A stretch of 64,000 nucleotides of DNA, from NCBI RefSeq assembly GCF_900109915.1, contig NZ_FOBU01000002.1, positions 1,195,170 through 1,259,169 on the forward strand, written 5' to 3'. The DNA is from Luteibacter sp. UNCMF331Sha3.1 (GTDB lineage Bacteria; Pseudomonadota; Gammaproteobacteria; Xanthomonadales; Rhodanobacteraceae). Below, piece after piece: positions 8,898-17,501 of the stretch. Position numbers and translations under genes: made by a program. Numbering within the stretch: the stretch's first letter is position 1; each line of letters begins with the position of its first letter. Below the pieces are notes generated by a model. It did not search any database, was not told the DNA's origin, and worked only from the letters and a program-made list of their open reading frames with translations.

Positions 8898-10045
8898 TTC
8901 GCGTCCGCCACGGTCGATTCACCGGCCATGGCCACGGCGTTGGGCTTCACCGGGTCGCCAGGATGCACGCGCTGGAGTCCGCTGACGACAATCCGCTCGC
9001 CTGGCTTCAGGCCGTTCTGCACCACGCGTAACCCGTCGATGACGGGGCCGAGTGTGACCTCGCGATACTGCGCATGCTGCTTGTCGTCGACGACAAGGAC
9101 AAATTTCTTGGCCTGATCCGTCGACACCGCGCGGTCGTCGATGAGAACAGCCGCATGTGGCGCGCTTCCTCCGACCATCACGCGCGTATAAAGCCCCGGA
9201 AGAAGCGCACCGTCGGCATTGTCGAAGCGGGCACGCACACGGATGGTGCCGGCCGTGTGGCTGACCTCGTTGTCGATGGAGTCGATGGTGCCCGTCCGCG
9301 GGAAGCCGTCGTCACTGGCAAGGCCCATGCGGACTGGCACGCTCTGAGTTTCTTTGCTCAGGTATCGCAGATAGGTCGACTCGTCGACATCGAATCCTGC
9401 ATAGATCGGATTCATGGACACCAGCGTCGAGAGCACCGGCGATGAATAGCCCGCCGATACGATGTTCCCCACCGTCTGCTCGGCGCGCGACATCCGCCCG
9501 TCGACAGGTGCGACGATCTTTGTGTAGCCAAGATCGACCTTGGCAGACTCGACGGCCGCCTCCGCGGCCTTTACGTTGGCGTCCGCTTCGAACGATGCGT
9601 TGGCACGGTCGTCAAAGTCACGCCTCGAGATGGCGTTACCATCGAGGAGTTTTTTCGACCGCGCATAGTCGAGCGTGGTGAAGCGCTGGCGTGCACGCGC
9701 GGCAGCGAGTTGTGCGGTGGCGCGGTCGACGGCCGCCGTGTACGTCCTCGGATCGATCAGGAACAGGGCATCGCCTTTGCGCACCGACTGCCCATCCCGG
9801 AAGTACACCGCCATGATGGTGCCGGGGACGAGCGCCCGGATGTCGATGCGATTGATGGCCTGGAGCCGCCCCGAGTATGCCTGCCAGTCGGTGACGGTCC
9901 GGGTCCCGACGACCGCGACGTCGACGTCAGGAGGCCCGGCTTGGGCGGCGCCTGCTGGTTTGCTCCCACACGCTGCGAGGGCGGCAACGAGTGGCAAGAG
10001 GGCGGTGCCCATGGCTAGTAAGTTGAATCGGGAAAGACCGGGCAT
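8894..10045 (-). CDS. RND efflux periplasmic adaptor (MexE-like membrane-fusion lipoprotein)
   Basis: A 383-residue adaptor that bridges the inner-membrane pump and the outer-membrane duct. The signal peptide ends in LAACGSK, a lipobox, so it is probably lipid-anchored in the inner membrane. The order is lipoyl half-motif (IRALVPGTIMAVYFRDGQ, VRKGDALFLID), a coiled coil rich in Ala and Arg (about residues 100-165), the second lipoyl half (IVAPVDGRMSRAE) and a beta-barrel (RVRARFDNADGALLPGLYTRV). The chosen ATG has AGAGGGA seven bases upstream; an upstream in-frame extension has no signal peptide logic and is not used. It is the first gene of the operon, so the promoter must lie in 10046-10410. 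Confidence 0.93.
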   Translation of the reverse strand: MPGLSRFNLLAMGTALLPLVAALAACGSKPAGAAQAGPPDVDVAVVGTRTVTDWQAYSGRLQAINRIDIRALVPGTIMAVYFRDGQSVRKGDALFLIDPRTYTAAVDRATAQLAAARARQRFTTLDYARSKKLLDGNAISRRDFDDRANASFEADANVKAAEAAVESAKVDLGYTKIVAPVDGRMSRAEQTVGNIVSAGYSSPVLSTLVSMNPIYAGFDVDESTYLRYLSKETQSVPVRMGLASDDGFPRTGTIDSIDNEVSHTAGTIRVRARFDNADGALLPGLYTRVMVGGSAPHAAVLIDDRAVSTDQAKKFVLVVDDKQHAQYREVTLGPVIDGLRVVQNGLKPGERIVVSGLQRVHPGDPVKPNAVAMAGESTVADAK

Positions 10046-10410
10046 GACGCATCCCTCTGTGGGCGCCGGGCGGGCGCTGTCGTGACGTCGGACGACCTGT
10101 TCGATGAATGGGAATCCGCGGTGAAAGTTTTCCGCGCATGCGCAGTGCTTGATAGAAGCGCACGAGTCTTTTGTCCCGTTCACGCCGCGTCGACACTAAT
10201 TTGGCGCGCGCTGCGCGGGACGATCGACCGCGCAAAGCGATGCGTCGGGGGAGCTCAAAGGAGCCTTGCCAGCGGATCGATGCTCTCTGCGGTGGCATCG
10301 CCGCGACGTTTGTCTATTGCCGGGCGCGATTCGGGCAATTGTGACCGCACCATTCAATCGGATTGCTGCGTGTGCGTCGATGCTGTCTTTACCCATCGCG
10401 GAGCAAAGCC
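10046..10410. other. divergent intergenic region of the RND operon and a small exported protein
   Basis: No gene is seen in these 365 bases. The region must carry promoters for the minus-strand efflux operon and the plus-strand gene at 10411. There is no regulator gene next to it, unlike most RND operons. The clearest symmetric element is a GTCGT/ACGAC pair around a central GACGTC about 35 bases before the adaptor start, listed separately. Confidence 0.6.
10079..10096. promoter_or_regulatory. small inverted repeat upstream of the RND operon, possible operator
   Basis: GTCGT and ACGAC flank the palindrome GACGTC (18 bases in all), 34 bases before the adaptor start codon. The position suits a repressor site in a TetR-like style. 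The repeat is short and GC-rich, so it may be chance; no cognate regulator gene adjoins it. Confidence 0.25.
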
Positions 10411-10851
10411 ATGATCACAGCCCAAAATTTAAAGTCGAAGACCGTCGGCCTCTGCTGCATGGTGGCCCTCGCCGTTGCATCGTGCTTGACACCGGAGGCC
10501 CATGCCGCCGATCAAGCCGGTTCAGCGGCCACGGACAAGGTCCCGACGACCAGGATCCTGGCCATCGGCAGCTTCACCAGGCAGCCGACCAAGGCCCAGC
10601 TTGACCAGATGGTCCCGCAGGAGGTCTCGGATACGGCGTGGCTTGCAATGGACGGCAAGATTGACCAGTGGTTTGCTCGCCAGGACGAGGAGGGCGTCGT
10701 CTTCCTCATGAACGTCAAGACGCCGGACGAGGCCCATGCGCTGCTCGAGAAGCTGCCCTTGGGTCGCGCCGGGCTGATGAAGTTCCAGCTCATTCCGGTC
10801 GGCCCCCTTTGGCCGCTTACCTACCTCATGCGCCCGCGTCCGAAGCCGTGA
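10411..10851 (+). CDS. exported small protein with muconolactone isomerase/YciI-like fold
   Basis: A 146-residue protein with an N-terminal signal peptide (hydrophobic run VGLCCMVALAVASCL, likely cut after AHAA). The mature part resembles the dimeric alpha-beta barrel of muconolactone isomerase and YciI: a first beta strand (TTRILAIGSF), a charged helix, FARQDEEGVVFLMNVKTPDEAHALL, and the closing LPLGRAGLMKFQLIPVGPL, where 'LPL...(F/L)xxxPxxPL' is the family's most typical stretch. Cytoplasmic members bind small aromatic lactones; an exported form is less usual. The start ATG follows a GGAGCAAAGC stretch. It is divergent from the RND operon and closed by a strong hairpin. Function unknown; fold assignment is by pattern only. 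Confidence 0.7.
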   Translation: MITAQNLKSKTVGLCCMVALAVASCLTPEAHAADQAGSAATDKVPTTRILAIGSFTRQPTKAQLDQMVPQEVSDTAWLAMDGKIDQWFARQDEEGVVFLMNVKTPDEAHALLEKLPLGRAGLMKFQLIPVGPLWPLTYLMRPRPKP

Positions 10852-10858
10852 TGTGAAA

Positions 10859-10890
10859 AAAGGCGGGAGTTCATTCTCCCGCCTTTCTTT
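10859..10890. terminator. bidirectional rho-independent terminator
   Basis: GGCGGGAG and CTCCCGCC pair over a six-base loop, extended by A-runs on the left and T-runs on the right. It lies between two convergent genes (10411-10851 plus, 10889-11725 minus) and can stop transcription in both directions; the minus-strand stop codon lies in its right T-rich flank. Confidence 0.85.
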
Positions 10891-11725
10891 AGTGGCCGGC
10901 GACGTCCTCGGCTGTGTCGATGATGGCCTCAGCCACTTCGCGGGGATGGCTGAGCAGCGATACGTGGCTCGAATGGATTCGGGTGACCTTTGCACCGATG
11001 TGCGACGACATTTGCTCCTGTAGCTCCGCAGGAATGATGCGATCGTCGAGGGACAGCACCCACGTCGAGGGTTTGGTGCGCCAAGCCGCCGCGGTTAGTT
11101 TGTCACCGAGACAGCGCTCGTTCCACGGCACCTGGATGGTCGCAAGGAGCCTCGCGTCATTCTTCGGCAGGTCCGGAGCGAAGTCCTCCAGGATGTTCTT
11201 CTCCGGGAGCGTCATGTAGTTCCCTTCGTCGTAGACGAGCGCCGAGGCCCAGGCGGGCGCCGGGTAGGGCGCGAGAATGTCGTTGACCGACTGGCCCTTG
11301 TCGGGCGCAAACGCCGACACGTACACCAGCGCCTTGACCTTCCTGTTGATCCCGGCTTGCGTGATGACTGCACCCGCCCAGGAGTGTCCGACCAGTACGA
11401 CCGGCCCGCTTTGCTGGTTGATGGTGCGGGTGGCGGCATCGGCGTCGTCGGCGAGCGAGGATTCGGGGTTCTGTACCGCCACGACGTGCAGCCCACGCTC
11501 GCGCAGGAGGGGAATCACCTTCGACCAGCTCGACCCATCGGCAAACGCGCCATGGACGAGCACGACGTTGACTCTGGAAAGGTCCGGATGCTGCGGACGA
11601 TCGGGGTGACCACGCAGAGCGTCCCCGGAGCCAGACGAAGCGAGATCGCCGGCGCTGACGCCCGTCGCCATGACGCATGCGATGGCAAGGCACGGTAGTA
11701 CGCGTGAGTAGTGGGAATGTTTCAT
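10889..11725 (-). CDS. exported alpha/beta hydrolase (Ser nucleophile)
   Basis: A 278-residue esterase-like protein with a signal peptide at the start (MKHSHYSRVLPCLAIACVMA, cut near VSAGD), so it acts in the periplasm or outside. The oxyanion loop is VLVHGAFADGSSW and the nucleophile elbow is VGHSWAG. The Asp in LSLDDRIIP and the His in IHSSHVSLLSHP complete the triad. This arrangement (HGAFADGSSW, GHSWAG, SHVxxLSxP) is that of the small cytoplasmic-type 'alpha/beta hydrolase 6' group with salicylate-esterase-like enzymes; those members are often annotated as hydrolases of aryl esters. The ribosome site is weak. It shares a terminator with the convergent gene at 10411. Substrate unknown. Confidence 0.85.
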   Translation of the reverse strand: MKHSHYSRVLPCLAIACVMATGVSAGDLASSGSGDALRGHPDRPQHPDLSRVNVVLVHGAFADGSSWSKVIPLLRERGLHVVAVQNPESSLADDADAATRTINQQSGPVVLVGHSWAGAVITQAGINRKVKALVYVSAFAPDKGQSVNDILAPYPAPAWASALVYDEGNYMTLPEKNILEDFAPDLPKNDARLLATIQVPWNERCLGDKLTAAAWRTKPSTWVLSLDDRIIPAELQEQMSSHIGAKVTRIHSSHVSLLSHPREVAEAIIDTAEDVAGH

Positions 11726-12032
11726 GGATGGTGTCCAGTCAAACCGCAGGAGGCGGCAATCCATGCTCGCTGCTGCGCTGAACGCGGGATAGCACGAGGG
11801 AGAACTATTTGCCGGAATAGTCATTGGCAGAGTGGCTGAGCGATCGCACGGTCCGGACGTCTGGATTTGTCCGTCTGTCATCGACGCTACGGCCGGACGA
11901 CAACGCCGAGTATCCCGCTCGCACGAAACGGAATATCGGCGCAGACGGAGGGCGCGGCCATGACGTCCGGAGAGTCGCGTTCGCCAGCGTCGACCGCACG
12001 CATCGCATCAAGGCGTATGCGAAGGCGGCGTT
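11726..12032. other. intergenic region without a gene
   Basis: No credible gene in 307 bases; open frames here are antisense extensions of the AraC gene. It should hold the promoter of the exported hydrolase (minus strand). A palindrome GTCCGGAC (11851-11858) and the decamer GGATTTGTCC (11863-11872), which recurs at two other sites, are the only notable elements. Confidence 0.55.
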
Positions 12033-12956
12033 TCACACTCCGCGGCGTGGCAGCCCGGGCGCGGCGTGGGGATTTGACAGACGTCCCCAGCGACTCGGCG
12101 ATGCTCCTACAACCGAGGTGAACACGCGGGTGAAGTGGCTCTGTGTCGCAAACCCCGATGCCGTGGCGATCTGGGCCAGGGGGAGGGAGCCGCTGCGGAT
12201 AAGTGCCTTGGCATGGTCAATGCGTCGGGCGATGAGCCAACGGTGCGGAGGCATGCCGAAGGTCTGCACGAACGCCCTCGAAAAGTGACTTATCGACAGG
12301 TTGCAGGCGACGGCGAGATCGCGCACCGACACCTTGCCGTCGAGCCGCGAGTCCATCAGCTCCGTGGCCACACGGGCTTGCCAACATGCAAGCGCCTGCC
12401 GTCGACCATCCGATTCCCTTGCCGCGCCACCGTAAGTCCGCGTGACGTGGGCGTGGAAGGCGCGCGTGACGTGATCGATGAACAGGCTGTTCGCCTCGTC
12501 AGGGCGCGCAAGCGCAGGCAGCATCGCGAGGGCGAGCGAATGAAGGATTTCATCACGTGCACCAAGCGGAGGACGCATGAGCCCTGCGACGGGCGCGAGG
12601 CTGCCTTCCTCAGCCAGATCATCGAGGCTCTGCCGCGTGATGTAAAAGCGCACGACGTCGAACGCGGATCGAAAATCCACAAGTGTCGTCGCTTGTAGGT
12701 CAAGTAGATAAAGCCCTCCGGCCTCGTTTCCTTCGTTCGGTACGTCCCGTCCGCCAAGCCGGAAGTCCACGTCAACCGGGCGGAGTACGAGATGCAGTGC
12801 ATAAGCATCTTCACGATTGATGGCCCGCAATGCCCCATGCCCTGCTTCAGCGCAAGAAAGGCGTGAAATCATGACCGGCGCTCCTGGCCCGGAGTAAGAG
12901 GAGACGGTCGGTGCCTCCGGAAGGCGAAAACGGCGGGCTATCGTGTTGTTACTCAT
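12033..12956 (-). CDS. AraC-family transcription regulator
   Basis: A 307-residue regulator. The N-terminal about 190 residues are a sensor domain (GGLYLLDLQATTLVDFRSAFDVVRFYI) and the C-terminal about 100 residues are a double helix-turn-helix: VSVRDLAVACNLSISHFSRAF, then RIDHAKALIRSGSLPLAQIATASGFATQSHFTRVF with the standard 'GF-x-x-QSHFTRxF' ending. It is a close paralogue of the AraC protein at 24423-25343, sharing MSN-x2-IA-RFR-x3-APT at the start and the same layout. The start overlaps the end of the AraC gene at 12949 by eight bases, so the two regulators are co-transcribed. It may control the neighbouring hydrolases or efflux genes; the effector is unknown. Confidence 0.9.
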   Translation of the reverse strand: MSNNTIARRFRLPEAPTVSSYSGPGAPVMISRLSCAEAGHGALRAINREDAYALHLVLRPVDVDFRLGGRDVPNEGNEAGGLYLLDLQATTLVDFRSAFDVVRFYITRQSLDDLAEEGSLAPVAGLMRPPLGARDEILHSLALAMLPALARPDEANSLFIDHVTRAFHAHVTRTYGGAARESDGRRQALACWQARVATELMDSRLDGKVSVRDLAVACNLSISHFSRAFVQTFGMPPHRWLIARRIDHAKALIRSGSLPLAQIATASGFATQSHFTRVFTSVVGASPSRWGRLSNPHAAPGLPRRGV

Positions 12957-13890
12957 CGGGTTCTCGAAGACGCTGACGTCGCTGCATTTGCCTCCAGACC
13001 GCAGGAGTGGTGTTAAGCAAGATGGAAAACGTGCGCGTGAGGTGGCTTTGGTCGGAAAATCCGCACGCTAGTGCGATGTCGGTGATGGAGTCATTGGTTT
13101 CGGCAAGCAGCACGCAAGCGCGTTCGAGGCGTCGGCGCATGAGCCAGCGATGAGGTGTTTCGCTCGTCGAACGCCGGAATGCGCGTGAGAAATGGACGAC
13201 GGAGACGCCGCATCGCTCTGCAACCGTCGATATGGGCAGGCGCTGATCGATGCGATCGAGCATCGTCTCCTCGGCGATTCGCAGCTGCCATGGCGAGAGC
13301 CGGAGGCCAGGTAGGATCGCGCTGGGCGTCGTAGCCGCACAATAGGTATCGAGGAAGTGCGCCAGGAGCGCTTTCGCGATGGAATTGTTGAACAGCACGT
13401 CGAGGGGGCGTTCGGGCCGGGGAGCGCAGAGCAGCGTCAGACATAGATGCCGTGCAGTGGCGTCGTCCTCGATGGGATGGACGCCCGGGGTAACAGGATT
13501 CGCCGAGAGCTGCCATCGGCCGGCAATGGATTCGAAGGCGCGAACCGGAAGGTAAGCCAGGAGCCAGTCGTCTGCGGACTGGCGGACCGTGCCGCCGTCA
13601 ACGAGGTTTGCGAGCCGGGATTTCCCCAGGTCCTCGTCTGTCAACGCGGGGACGACAAGGAGATAGCTCGCCTGCGGCCTGAAGACGACAGGCTGCTCGC
13701 ACACGCCCCCCCTCATACGAAGAACCGACACCCCGCAAGTCGCCCTTTGAATGGATGCGCCGCGTTCAACCAACGCCACAAGCGGGTCATCGACGGCGAC
13801 AACTGCGTTTATCAGTATCGATCGGGTCATGAGAAAACCTGCACCACGCAGGGGTGCGCTGTATGCCTTCAGGCACGGGCGTGCAGTCAT
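12949..13890 (-). CDS. AraC-family transcription regulator
   Basis: About 313 residues. The C-terminal double helix-turn-helix is clear: LPISTVAERCGVSVVHFSRAF and RRLERACVLLAETNDSITDIALACGFSDQSHLTRTF. The N-terminal domain (ASYLLVVPALTDEDLG, WLLAYLPVRAFESIAG) is of the type seen in AraC proteins that respond to small aromatic or fatty ligands. Two ATG starts are possible: 13890, preceded by a GAGG, and 13830 (MTRSILINAVVAV), which gives a more conserved-looking N-terminus. It is the upstream partner of an eight-base overlapping AraC pair. It is divergent from the LuxR-type regulator at 14175. The target is unknown. Confidence 0.86.
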   Translation of the reverse strand: MTARPCLKAYSAPLRGAGFLMTRSILINAVVAVDDPLVALVERGASIQRATCGVSVLRMRGGVCEQPVVFRPQASYLLVVPALTDEDLGKSRLANLVDGGTVRQSADDWLLAYLPVRAFESIAGRWQLSANPVTPGVHPIEDDATARHLCLTLLCAPRPERPLDVLFNNSIAKALLAHFLDTYCAATTPSAILPGLRLSPWQLRIAEETMLDRIDQRLPISTVAERCGVSVVHFSRAFRRSTSETPHRWLMRRRLERACVLLAETNDSITDIALACGFSDQSHLTRTFSILLNTTPAVWRQMQRRQRLREPDE

Positions 13891-14174
13891 CAGGACGCCT
13901 CGTAGATGCCGTGGCTGGCTGGCAAAGGTTGCCCGGACACTGCCGCCATGGGCATCCCTCACCTTGCCATTTGTGTACTGCCGACGGTGCAACGCACCAT
14001 GGTTTCCGTTAACGCTGGGCCCGTGCGAGGCTTGCAAAATCGGCATATTCTTGACGTAATCCCATCCTCCGGCAGGGGATGCGGGCCCGCTTGACCTCCC
14101 CACCCGCTTTTGCCTGAAACGACCCGTTTTTCCATCGAGCCCGCAGGCGCGCGTTCGGTGACAAGACCGCGCAT

Positions 14175-14837
14175 GTGCGGACGGGGAAGATTCAGGACCT
14201 CGTTCGCAGATGTGCCTGCACCTTGAAACCCCAGAGAAAACTTCTCCTCGTTGACCGCCAGCCCCTCTTTCGGCGGGGTGTCGCTGAAGCGTGCCTCGAC
14301 GTGGCCGCGGTCAGGGTTGTTGGCGAAGCGCAGAACGTCGGCGCCGCGATCGTTCAGCTCATCGGCACGCGGGCCGACATGGCAGTTGTCGACGCGGGCA
14401 TCTATGGTGAAGGCGGCCTGGCGGCTATCGCGGAGAAGGCCATGGAGCTGGGAACGCAGCTCATCATTGTCACCTCCGTGAATTCGCCGGTTGCGCCCGA
14501 CCTTCTGCAGCACGCATCCGTCGCGGGCGCCATTCTCCGCGCCGACGGATTGACCCAGGTCACGGCCGCCATCGGCAGCGTCGCATCAGGTGGTTCCTAT
14601 TTCTCGCCTGGTGCAACGGCTCTGTTTGCGGCACCGCAAAAGCGTCCCGTACTGTCTGCGCGTCAGCGCGCGTTGCTTCACCTGATGGCGGAGGGATTGC
14701 CCAACAGTGCCATCGCCGAGAGGCTTGCCCTGTCGGTGTCCTCTATCAATGCCGAGGTGCAGGCGGTGCTGAGGGCGCTCGATACGACGGACCGAACGCA
14801 GGCCGTGCTCATCGCTATGGAAAGCCGGGTTCTCTAA
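14175..14837 (+). CDS. LuxR/NarL-type response regulator with an altered receiver
   Basis: A 220-residue regulator with an N-terminal receiver and a C-terminal LuxR helix-turn-helix (LSARQRALLHLMAEGLPNSAIAERLALSVSSINAEVQAVL). The receiver keeps the phosphoacceptor Asp in ADMAVVDAG and the Thr in IIVTSV, but the acidic pair near the N-terminus is reduced (LLVDRQ instead of VDDH) and the conserved Lys is Arg (GAILRAD). Phosphorylation signalling may therefore be weakened or altered. No kinase gene adjoins it. The start is uncertain: GTG at 14175, or TTG at 14223, which gives a shorter N-terminus closer to the family. Neither has a good ribosome site. It is divergent from the AraC pair and convergent with the 223-residue hypothetical gene, seven bases away. 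Confidence 0.8.
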   Translation: MRTGKIQDLVRRCACTLKPQRKLLLVDRQPLFRRGVAEACLDVAAVRVVGEAQNVGAAIVQLIGTRADMAVVDAGIYGEGGLAAIAEKAMELGTQLIIVTSVNSPVAPDLLQHASVAGAILRADGLTQVTAAIGSVASGGSYFSPGATALFAAPQKRPVLSARQRALLHLMAEGLPNSAIAERLALSVSSINAEVQAVLRALDTTDRTQAVLIAMESRVL

Positions 14838-14843
14838 AGCGTT

Positions 14844-15515
14844 TCACCCGAGGGTGATTGCTTCGATCATCAGGTTGAGGTGGGACGGCTGCTCGCCGCT
14901 TCGACGCAGGCGCATACGGTGTCGACGTGCAACGAGCAGGCCGCGTTCGAGGACATATTCGGTCGGAACGGAAGTGGTCTCCGGGCCGCCGGCACCGTCG
15001 GCTCGTTGGTGAAGCGCCCGGAGCAGGCCGCTGGAGGCAAACGCTGCGATCAGCGGTCGGGCCCGACCTCCGAGCGGTTCCGGCGAGAGCACGCAAAGCC
15101 GGCCCCGTCGCTTCGACCCGGATGGTTCGACTACCTGGGGGTCGAACCCGGAGGTTGCGAGAATGAACGGAGCATTGAGTGCCAGCCATATGAATCCACT
15201 GAGCCCGAAGACCGTCCGCACGTCGTCGTCGAGGCGTCCGTGCGTCCCGGAGAGGTCAGGCGTTGCGAGTCGTTGACCACTGTGCCCATAGAATGCGAGC
15301 GATCCGTTCTCATAGCTGCTGATGAGGCCATCGGGTGACCGGTGCTCGAGGCAGACAACGGGCAATCGCGTACTCGCCTGAAGGTCGAACAGATTCCACA
15401 CGTCCTCAGCCGGGGGCATCCGGTGTGCAAGCAAACGGGCGCGGATCAGCGACACCCGTTGCCAACGATCCATCCCGCCGTGTAAGCGCAGGGCAGAACC
15501 GAGAAGGCTAGCCAT
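14844..15515 (-). CDS. conserved hypothetical protein of the HGG-x-DRW type
   Basis: A 223-residue protein without signal peptide or membrane helix. It starts with LLGSALRLHGGMDRWQRVSLIRARL; the 'A-x2-HGG-x-(D/E)RW-x3-x-(S/I)' opening followed by FYGHSGQRLATPDLSG, GLSGFIWLALNAPFILATSGF and a closing LLVARRHRMRL resembles a proteobacterial family of unknown function that often has a predicted curved beta-sheet for a hydrophobic ligand. Compared with that family the middle part is shorter. The ATG lacks a strong ribosome site. It lies between a convergent LuxR regulator and a haloperoxidase-like hydrolase read in the same direction (51 bases apart). No function can be given. Confidence 0.7.
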   Translation of the reverse strand: MASLLGSALRLHGGMDRWQRVSLIRARLLAHRMPPAEDVWNLFDLQASTRLPVVCLEHRSPDGLISSYENGSLAFYGHSGQRLATPDLSGTHGRLDDDVRTVFGLSGFIWLALNAPFILATSGFDPQVVEPSGSKRRGRLCVLSPEPLGGRARPLIAAFASSGLLRALHQRADGAGGPETTSVPTEYVLERGLLVARRHRMRLRRSGEQPSHLNLMIEAITLG

Positions 15516-15565
15516 GGTCTACCACCGTGGTCGGCAGGCGGAGCGATGCCGCGCCTGCCTTAGGG

Positions 15566-16549
15566 TCAGGACCGTAAGAAGGCCAGAAGGTCGGCGTTGA
15601 CCTTGTCGGCCTCGGTCACACACAGTCCATGCGGAGCGCCGGGATACACCTTCAGCGTCGGCTTCGGCAGGATCTTCGCCTGGCGCTCCCCGGAGATGTT
15701 GAAGGGGACGATCTGATCGGCGTCACCCTGGATGATCAGGGTAGGTACCGTCATCTTCGCGAGATCGTCGGTAAAATCAGTTTCGGAAAAGGCTTTGATG
15801 CAGTCGTATGCAGCCTTCACCGATGCCATCATTCCCTGCGCCCAGAAAGAGTCGATGATGCCCTGGGATGGCTTGACGTCCGGCTTGTTGTAGCCGAAGA
15901 ACGGCATTGCGAGGTCCTTGAAGAACTGGGACCGGTTCGCGATCACCGAGGACCGAAGCCCGTCAAACACGGACATCGGGGCGGCCGCGGGATTCGTCGG
16001 ACTCTGGGCGAGGTGCGGGGGGACCGCGGAAATGAGTACGGCCTTGGCCACCCGCGACGTGCCGTGCCGGCCGATGTAACGTGCCACCTCACCGCCGCCG
16101 GTTGAATGTCCAACGAGTGTGGCGCCCCTGACGTTCAGGGCGTCGAGAAGGGCGGCGAGATCGTCGGCGTAGGTGTCCATGTCATTTCCGTCCCACGGCT
16201 GGCTCGAACGACCGTGACCGCGGCGATCGTGGGCAATCACGCGAAAACCATTCGACGACAGATAAAACATCTGTGCATCCCACGCGTCGGCCGTCAGGGG
16301 CCAGCCATGCGAGAATGTCACCACGGGGCCGGTGCCCCAGTCGCGGTAGAAGATTCGCGTGCCGTCCTTGACCGTCAGATAGTTTCCATTGGCGGCGTGG
16401 CGTGAGCCCCCGGTAGGAGCCGGAGCGGCATTGGCAGTACCGTTCACGCCCGAGGCAAGCCCGGCGGCGAAGCCTGCTGCGGCGACCGAGACCTTGGTCG
16501 CCTCGCTGAGGAACTGGCGGCGGGGTAGACGCGGCGGATTGGAGTGCAT
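15566..16549 (-). CDS. Tat-exported alpha/beta hydrolase (non-heme haloperoxidase-like)
   Basis: A 327-residue hydrolase. The N-terminus has a twin-arginine signal ([20 protein letters not shown]), so the folded enzyme is probably exported through Tat. The catalytic part follows the chloroperoxidase/esterase type: [23 protein letters not shown] (oxyanion loop), [15 protein letters not shown], the Ser in VGHSTGGGE, the Asp in QGDADQIVP and the His in GAPHGLCVT. Such enzymes hydrolyse esters or lactones; some catalyse perhydrolysis. The start is set by GAGGAA before the ATG and by the Tat motif position. It is divergent from the LuxR gene at 16739 with 189 bases between. Typical family length is about 275 residues; the extra part is the signal and linker. 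Confidence 0.9.
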   Translation of the reverse strand: MHSNPPRLPRRQFLSEATKVSVAAAGFAAGLASGVNGTANAAPAPTGGSRHAANGNYLTVKDGTRIFYRDWGTGPVVTFSHGWPLTADAWDAQMFYLSSNGFRVIAHDRRGHGRSSQPWDGNDMDTYADDLAALLDALNVRGATLVGHSTGGGEVARYIGRHGTSRVAKAVLISAVPPHLAQSPTNPAAAPMSVFDGLRSSVIANRSQFFKDLAMPFFGYNKPDVKPSQGIIDSFWAQGMMASVKAAYDCIKAFSETDFTDDLAKMTVPTLIIQGDADQIVPFNISGERQAKILPKPTLKVYPGAPHGLCVTEADKVNADLLAFLRS

Positions 16550-16738
16550 GCTGGGTTCCTCGTTGGGGCGGGACGGCTGTTTGTCGGCGTGACTTTGGGC
16601 TGCGCATGGCCCGTTGCGCTTGTCGCCGGGCAAACCTTTTGTCCCAAATCACCTCTCGTACACAAAAAAGCCTGCTCAGGACGTTGACCATGCATCGTGC
16701 AACGTAACGACGTTCACAGGTCATTGCCGGATTTGTCC

Positions 16739-17359
16739 ATGCTGTCTCCTTCCATCCGAGTTCTCGTCGCCGACCCCCATCCGCTGATCCGGCGTGGCCT
16801 TTCCTCCGTTGTCGCTGACGCAGAACGCGTGACGATCGTTGGTGAGGCGGCCGACGGCGCAGAAGTGCTGGCACTGGCTACCTCGCTCGAGCCCGACATT
16901 GTCGTCTTGCCGCTCCGGATGCCAAAGGTCGACGGCCTGGATGTCATTCGCCGGGCACGCATGGGTCGACACAGGCCGCGGTGTATCGCGCTGGTCGACC
17001 CAGGACGTAAATTGCATGCGCACCTTGCCTTACGGGCGGGTGCCTCGGCGTGCGTATTCAAGTGCATCTCACGCCCGGACCTTGCGTGCCTCATCGCCCG
17101 TGTTCACGAGGGTAGTCTGTCGCACGGCCTTGACCGGTGGGGCCGCGCTGGACATGAGGTTCCGACGCTCCGCGAGGTCGATGTACTACGCAGGGTGGGG
17201 CTTGGTCGCTCCAACGGGGAGATCGCACGTGAGCTCGGGATCACCATCGAGACGGTCAAGGCACACTTGAAAAGCGTTTTTGTCCGTCTTGGTGCAAGGG
17301 ACCGTACCCATGCGGCGGTGCTTGGCTACCAGCTCGGCATCATCAGCCGTGCCCGCTGA
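16739..17359 (+). CDS. LuxR/NarL-type regulator with receiver lacking the phosphoacceptor Asp
   Basis: A 206-residue response-regulator-like protein. The receiver fold is intact (IRVLVADPHPLIRRG; IVGEAADGAEVL; CVFKCISRPDL with the Lys kept), but where the phosphorylated Asp should sit the sequence is DIVVLPLRMPKVDG, with Pro in its place, and the second residue of the acidic pair is also Pro (ADPH). Classical phosphorylation is therefore unlikely. The C-terminal LuxR domain is normal (LREVDVLRRVGLGRSNGEIARELGITIETVKAHLKSVF). It may work by ligand, by dimerisation or constitutively. Start: ATG 16739 matches the family; a GTG 14 codons earlier is possible. It is divergent from the Tat hydrolase and lies 142 bases before the second Asp-type hydrolase. 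Confidence 0.83.
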   Translation: MLSPSIRVLVADPHPLIRRGLSSVVADAERVTIVGEAADGAEVLALATSLEPDIVVLPLRMPKVDGLDVIRRARMGRHRPRCIALVDPGRKLHAHLALRAGASACVFKCISRPDLACLIARVHEGSLSHGLDRWGRAGHEVPTLREVDVLRRVGLGRSNGEIARELGITIETVKAHLKSVFVRLGARDRTHAAVLGYQLGIISRAR

Positions 17360-17501
17360 GGCGCCGCGCGTTTGGTGCCAAAAAGACGGCTGAGTGCTAG
17401 CCGGGTAGACGGCTCACCGCGCACGCTAGCAACGGTGTGGTGCTGCACGCGTTTGGCCTGCGGGCAGGATCACGGAGTCGTCCAACGCTCGGAGAAATGT
17501 C

